DNA of 64,000 nucleotides, from NCBI GenBank assembly GCA_964568805.1, contig CAZMRW010000006.1, positions 1 to 64,000 of the forward strand, read 5' to 3'. Positions 61,508 to 64,000 of this stretch are shown here, piece after piece; within the stretch, counting starts at the first letter, position 1, and the number at the start of each line of letters is the position of its first letter. The position numbers were made by a program, and so were the translations under genes. This stretch comes from CAZMRW01 sp964568805 (lineage in GTDB: Bacteria; Pseudomonadota; Gammaproteobacteria; Methylococcales; Methylomonadaceae). A model generated the notes under the pieces. It saw nothing but the letters and a program-made list of their open reading frames with translations, did not search any database and was not told the origin of the DNA.

Positions 61508-62083
61508 TCAGGAAATCAGATTGGCTAATTGACTTAGAGGCGGCAAAATGATCATTTTAGCCAGTTGCAGAAACAACAATACGGCCAAGGGCGACAAATC
61601 TATACCGCCCAAATCGGGGATAAATTTGCGGCCGATTCTGAGTGTTGGCTCGGTCAAGCTGTATAAAATCGATGATGTGGCATCAAAAGACCCCGGATTC
61701 AACCAGCTCAGCAGCGCCCTGGCGAAAATCGCAAAGATAAAGATATTGAACAATAAATTGATCAGTTCCATTATCGACAAAATGGTTAAGGCGCCGATAC
61801 TGATCGTGATGCCTCTGAGCAGCCAAATTGAAAAATCGGCAAGCATTTGCAAGGAAAGAACCAGGACCAGGGAGGATGTGTCGATTTTTCCGATGGGTGG
61901 AATATAGCGCCGTAACAGCCTTAACGGGGGCTGCGTTACCTTGACCAGAAACTGCGATATAGGGTTATAAAAATCCGCCCCGCACCATTGCAATAAAAAA
62001 CGCAGCATAACCGCGAGAATATACAATGAAGATAAAGCTTCAATAATCAGAATAATGGGGTTGGTCAAGTAGGTAGCGTCCAT
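61508..62083 (-). CDS. YggT family membrane protein
   Basis: Small inner-membrane protein with two copies of the YGGT domain (about residues 8-85 and 100-185), each with two helices and a conserved Asn-Pro/Pro-Arg-like loop: FYNPISQFLVKVTQPPLRLLRR in the first and LLSWLNPGS...LTEPTLRIGRKFIPDLGGID in the second. ATG 62083 overlaps the proC stop as TGATG; a GTG lies 3 nt earlier. Homologues affect osmotic tolerance or cell-wall growth; biochemical role is not established. Coupled to proC. Confidence 0.93.
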   Translation of the reverse strand: MDATYLTNPIILIIEALSSLYILAVMLRFLLQWCGADFYNPISQFLVKVTQPPLRLLRRYIPPIGKIDTSSLVLVLSLQMLADFSIWLLRGITISIGALTILSIMELINLLFNIFIFAIFARALLSWLNPGSFDATSSILYSLTEPTLRIGRKFIPDLGGIDLSPLAVLLFLQLAKMIILPPLSQLANLIS

Positions 62084-62910
62084 CACATATGCTCCGTTTG
62101 TTTAGACATCTCTATTGAACGGTCTCGAGCCGCATGCAGTGCTTTGGAAACCAGCTCGGTAAATCCGCCCTGCTGAAAAGCTTCAATCGCCTGTTGCGTT
62201 GTGCCGCCGGGAGAAGTCACTTGCTTGCGTAATTGTTCCGGCGATTCGGACGATTCCAACGCGATTTTGGCAGCGCCCAAAGCCGTTTGCTGCACCAGTA
62301 AACGAGCCGTGACATCGTTTAATCCCAATTCCACCGCGGTTTTTTCCATGGCTTCCATCAGTAGAAAGAAATAGGCCGGTCCACTGCCGGAAACGGCGGT
62401 CACGGCGTCTAACTGATTTTCGTCCTGAACCCAAAGCGCAATGCCCACCGAACGCAAAATGGTTTCCGCAAGATTACGCTGTTCGGCCGTTACCTTGTTA
62501 TTGGCGTGCAAAGCCGTCGCCCCTGTCAGTACCAATGCCGGCGTATTGGGCATGCAGCGAACGATGGCTATATCCGGTCCCAACCAGCGGCTTAGGCTAT
62601 TTTGAGTTATGCCGGCAGCAATCGATACAACCAGCGGTTTTTTTTGCCGGATCAGGGCAGACGCCGATTTAGCCACATCTCTCAATACCTGCGGCTTGAC
62701 CGCCAGGACAATAACATCCGCTTCGTTGATTACGTCATCATTGCTTGAAGAAACATTGACATTGAGATTATCCGCCAGAGATTTAAGCGCGTCCTGATTA
62801 ATATCGGATACCCATAATTGCTGTGGCGAATGGCCGCTGGCTATCAAACCGCTAATCAGGCTTGTCGCCATATTGCCGCCGCCGATAAAACCTATCTTAT
62901 GCGTTTTCAT
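62083..62910 (-). CDS. proC: Pyrroline-5-carboxylate reductase
   Basis: Last step of proline synthesis, NAD(P)H-dependent. The 275-residue protein has the nucleotide fold GFIGGGNMATSLISGL at 8-23, VLAVKPQVL near 70, VRCMPNTPALVLTGAT near 117 and the C-terminal proline-binding AVSGSGPAYFFLLMEAM near 166 with LLVQQTALGAAKI and the TSPGGTTQQAI tail. Normal length. It forms an operon with yggT. Confidence 0.98.
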   Translation of the reverse strand: MKTHKIGFIGGGNMATSLISGLIASGHSPQQLWVSDINQDALKSLADNLNVNVSSSNDDVINEADVIVLAVKPQVLRDVAKSASALIRQKKPLVVSIAAGITQNSLSRWLGPDIAIVRCMPNTPALVLTGATALHANNKVTAEQRNLAETILRSVGIALWVQDENQLDAVTAVSGSGPAYFFLLMEAMEKTAVELGLNDVTARLLVQQTALGAAKIALESSESPEQLRKQVTSPGGTTQQAIEAFQQGGFTELVSKALHAARDRSIEMSKQTEHM

Positions 62911-63028
62911 TGTTACCTTGTCTTGATTGAATTGAAAGTATTTTACCCTATATAAGGCCCGGGTGATAAATCACAAGACTTTTCGGATAAAATGACATCC
63001 GACAAAGCAGCCGGCAACCCTGGACCCG

Positions 63029-64000
63029 ATGATTGATACCCTTTACATTGAAGAAAATATCCTGCAGCATCCGCGCGTTGTCGACATCGTCGCACGATTT
63101 CCGGAAGCCAGAAAAATTACCTGCGGCCGCTACGGCGAAGTGTTTAATCTGAAAGCACAACATTTCAGGCTGCAAAAACAGCGCCCGGCGCTCATCCTGG
63201 CTGAGAAATATAAAAACTTCGCCCTGGAAGTCCCCGTCGGCTACGGTATCGGCGCGACGAAGAACTATTATTTTTCACATATGCTCAATTGTTTATACGA
63301 TTGCCGTTACTGTTTTTTACAGGGCATGTATCAGTCCGCCCATTATGTGCTTTTCGTTAATTATGAGGATTTTCAGACCGATATCAGACGACTGTGCGAC
63401 CGTTCCGCCAACGAGGATATCCATTTTTTTTCCGGTTATGATTGCGACAGCCTGGCCCTGGAGCCTGTCACCGGTTTTGCCGAATTCTTTCTGCCGTTTT
63501 TTGACAAAATCCCCAACGCCTGGCTGGAATTGCGCACTAAAAGCACACAGATCAGAAATTTATTGAATCGCGCTGAACCCCTGCCCCGCTGTATAGTCGC
63601 CTTCAGTCTGAATCCGGAATCAATCGCAATGAAAGTCGAAGATAAAGCGCCGTCATTGCAGCGCCGGCTCGATGCCATGATCAAATTACAGGAACGAGGC
63701 TGGCTGTTGGGCCTGCGTTTCGATCCATTGATTTACCAATCGGATTTCAAACAGCAGTATCGGCAACTGTTCGAGCAGGTATTCTCAAGCATTAATCCAG
63801 CCCGGCTCCATTCCGTCAGTCTCGGTACCTTCAGGATGCCGGAACAATTCTTTAAAAAAGTCCACCGCCTTTATCCGGACGAAAAATTATTTGCCGCTCC
63901 ATTCAGCAACCCGCATGGCATGGTGAGTTACCGGCAGGAACTGGAGCAAGAGATGATGTCATACTGTACCGAACAATTATTAATCCATATCCCTGAAGCC
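63029..64000 (+). CDS. Spore photoproduct lyase-like radical SAM protein (3' end outside window)
   Basis: Only the first 324 codons are here; no stop codon occurs before the window edge. From ATG 63029 the radical SAM motif CxxxCxxC appears as CLYDCRYC with Cys88, Cys92 and Cys95. The N-terminal part and the following YFSHMLNCLYDCRYCFLQGMYQ match the SplB-like family, which repairs the thymine dimer spore photoproduct in sporulating Firmicutes. Non-sporulating proteobacteria also carry relatives with unknown targets. The gene diverges from proC. Confidence 0.85.
   Translation, partial: MIDTLYIEENILQHPRVVDIVARFPEARKITCGRYGEVFNLKAQHFRLQKQRPALILAEKYKNFALEVPVGYGIGATKNYYFSHMLNCLYDCRYCFLQGMYQSAHYVLFVNYEDFQTDIRRLCDRSANEDIHFFSGYDCDSLALEPVTGFAEFFLPFFDKIPNAWLELRTKSTQIRNLLNRAEPLPRCIVAFSLNPESIAMKVEDKAPSLQRRLDAMIKLQERGWLLGLRFDPLIYQSDFKQQYRQLFEQVFSSINPARLHSVSLGTFRMPEQFFKKVHRLYPDEKLFAAPFSNPHGMVSYRQELEQEMMSYCTEQLLIHIPEA

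Overview
This 64 kb window looks like the chromosome of a gammaproteobacterium, most likely a type I methanotroph (Methylococcales) or a close relative. The housekeeping gene orders are gammaproteobacterial: pilMNOPQ beside mrcA, aroK-aroB-SPOR protein, secB-gpsA, proC-yggT and envC-ctpA. The exopolysaccharide genes are of the methanolan (Eps) type first described in methylotrophs. No methane or methanol oxidation gene lies in the window, so the assignment is an inference. No rRNA, tRNA, insertion sequence or CRISPR array was found.

Region 1 (1-12.8 kb) is a nitrate/nitrite respiration locus. A single MFS nitrate/nitrite transporter (minus strand) diverges from a fused double NarK transporter, followed by narG, narH, narJ, narI and a lipoprotein-type copper nitrite reductase (nirK). 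Together they would import nitrate, reduce it to nitrite at the membrane and reduce nitrite to nitric oxide in the periplasm. No nitric oxide or nitrous oxide reductase is present here. Degenerate AAGGNNN heptad repeats sit at both ends of the transporter-nar block. The nirK leader carries four interleaved complementary arms that could form mutually exclusive hairpins.

Region 2 (12.8-31.5 kb, all minus strand) is an exopolysaccharide cluster. Reading in transcription order: initiating sugar-phosphate transferase (EpsB type), export protein (EpsE), chain-length protein (EpsF), tyrosine kinase (EpsG), outer-membrane EpsL, a GT2, an O-antigen polymerase/ligase, an acyltransferase, an unrecognised secreted protein, a GT4, a membrane GT2, a flippase, a sulfotransferase fragment, a WecG/TagA transferase, a pyruvyltransferase and a last GT2. 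Upstream is a tiny secreted protein with a C-terminus like a protein-sorting signal. No exosortase gene is in the window.

Region 3 (31.5-33.2 kb) is AT-rich and mostly noncoding. It holds three evenly spaced palindromic repeats, a possible 17-codon peptide gene and a PilZ gene.

Region 4 (33.2-64 kb) is largely housekeeping: an ABC half-transporter, glucokinase with a DUF411 metal protein, hemE, the aro genes, the type IV pilus assembly operon, PBP1A, ribosomal protein L31, a decayed exonuclease III remnant, AmpG, NhaD, a sulfite reductase pair, CtpA/EnvC, an ArsR regulator with the cysteine spacing of persulfide sensors next to a rhodanese, SecB, GpsA, an L,D-transpeptidase, YggT, ProC, and the start of a spore photoproduct lyase-like radical SAM protein that runs off the window edge.
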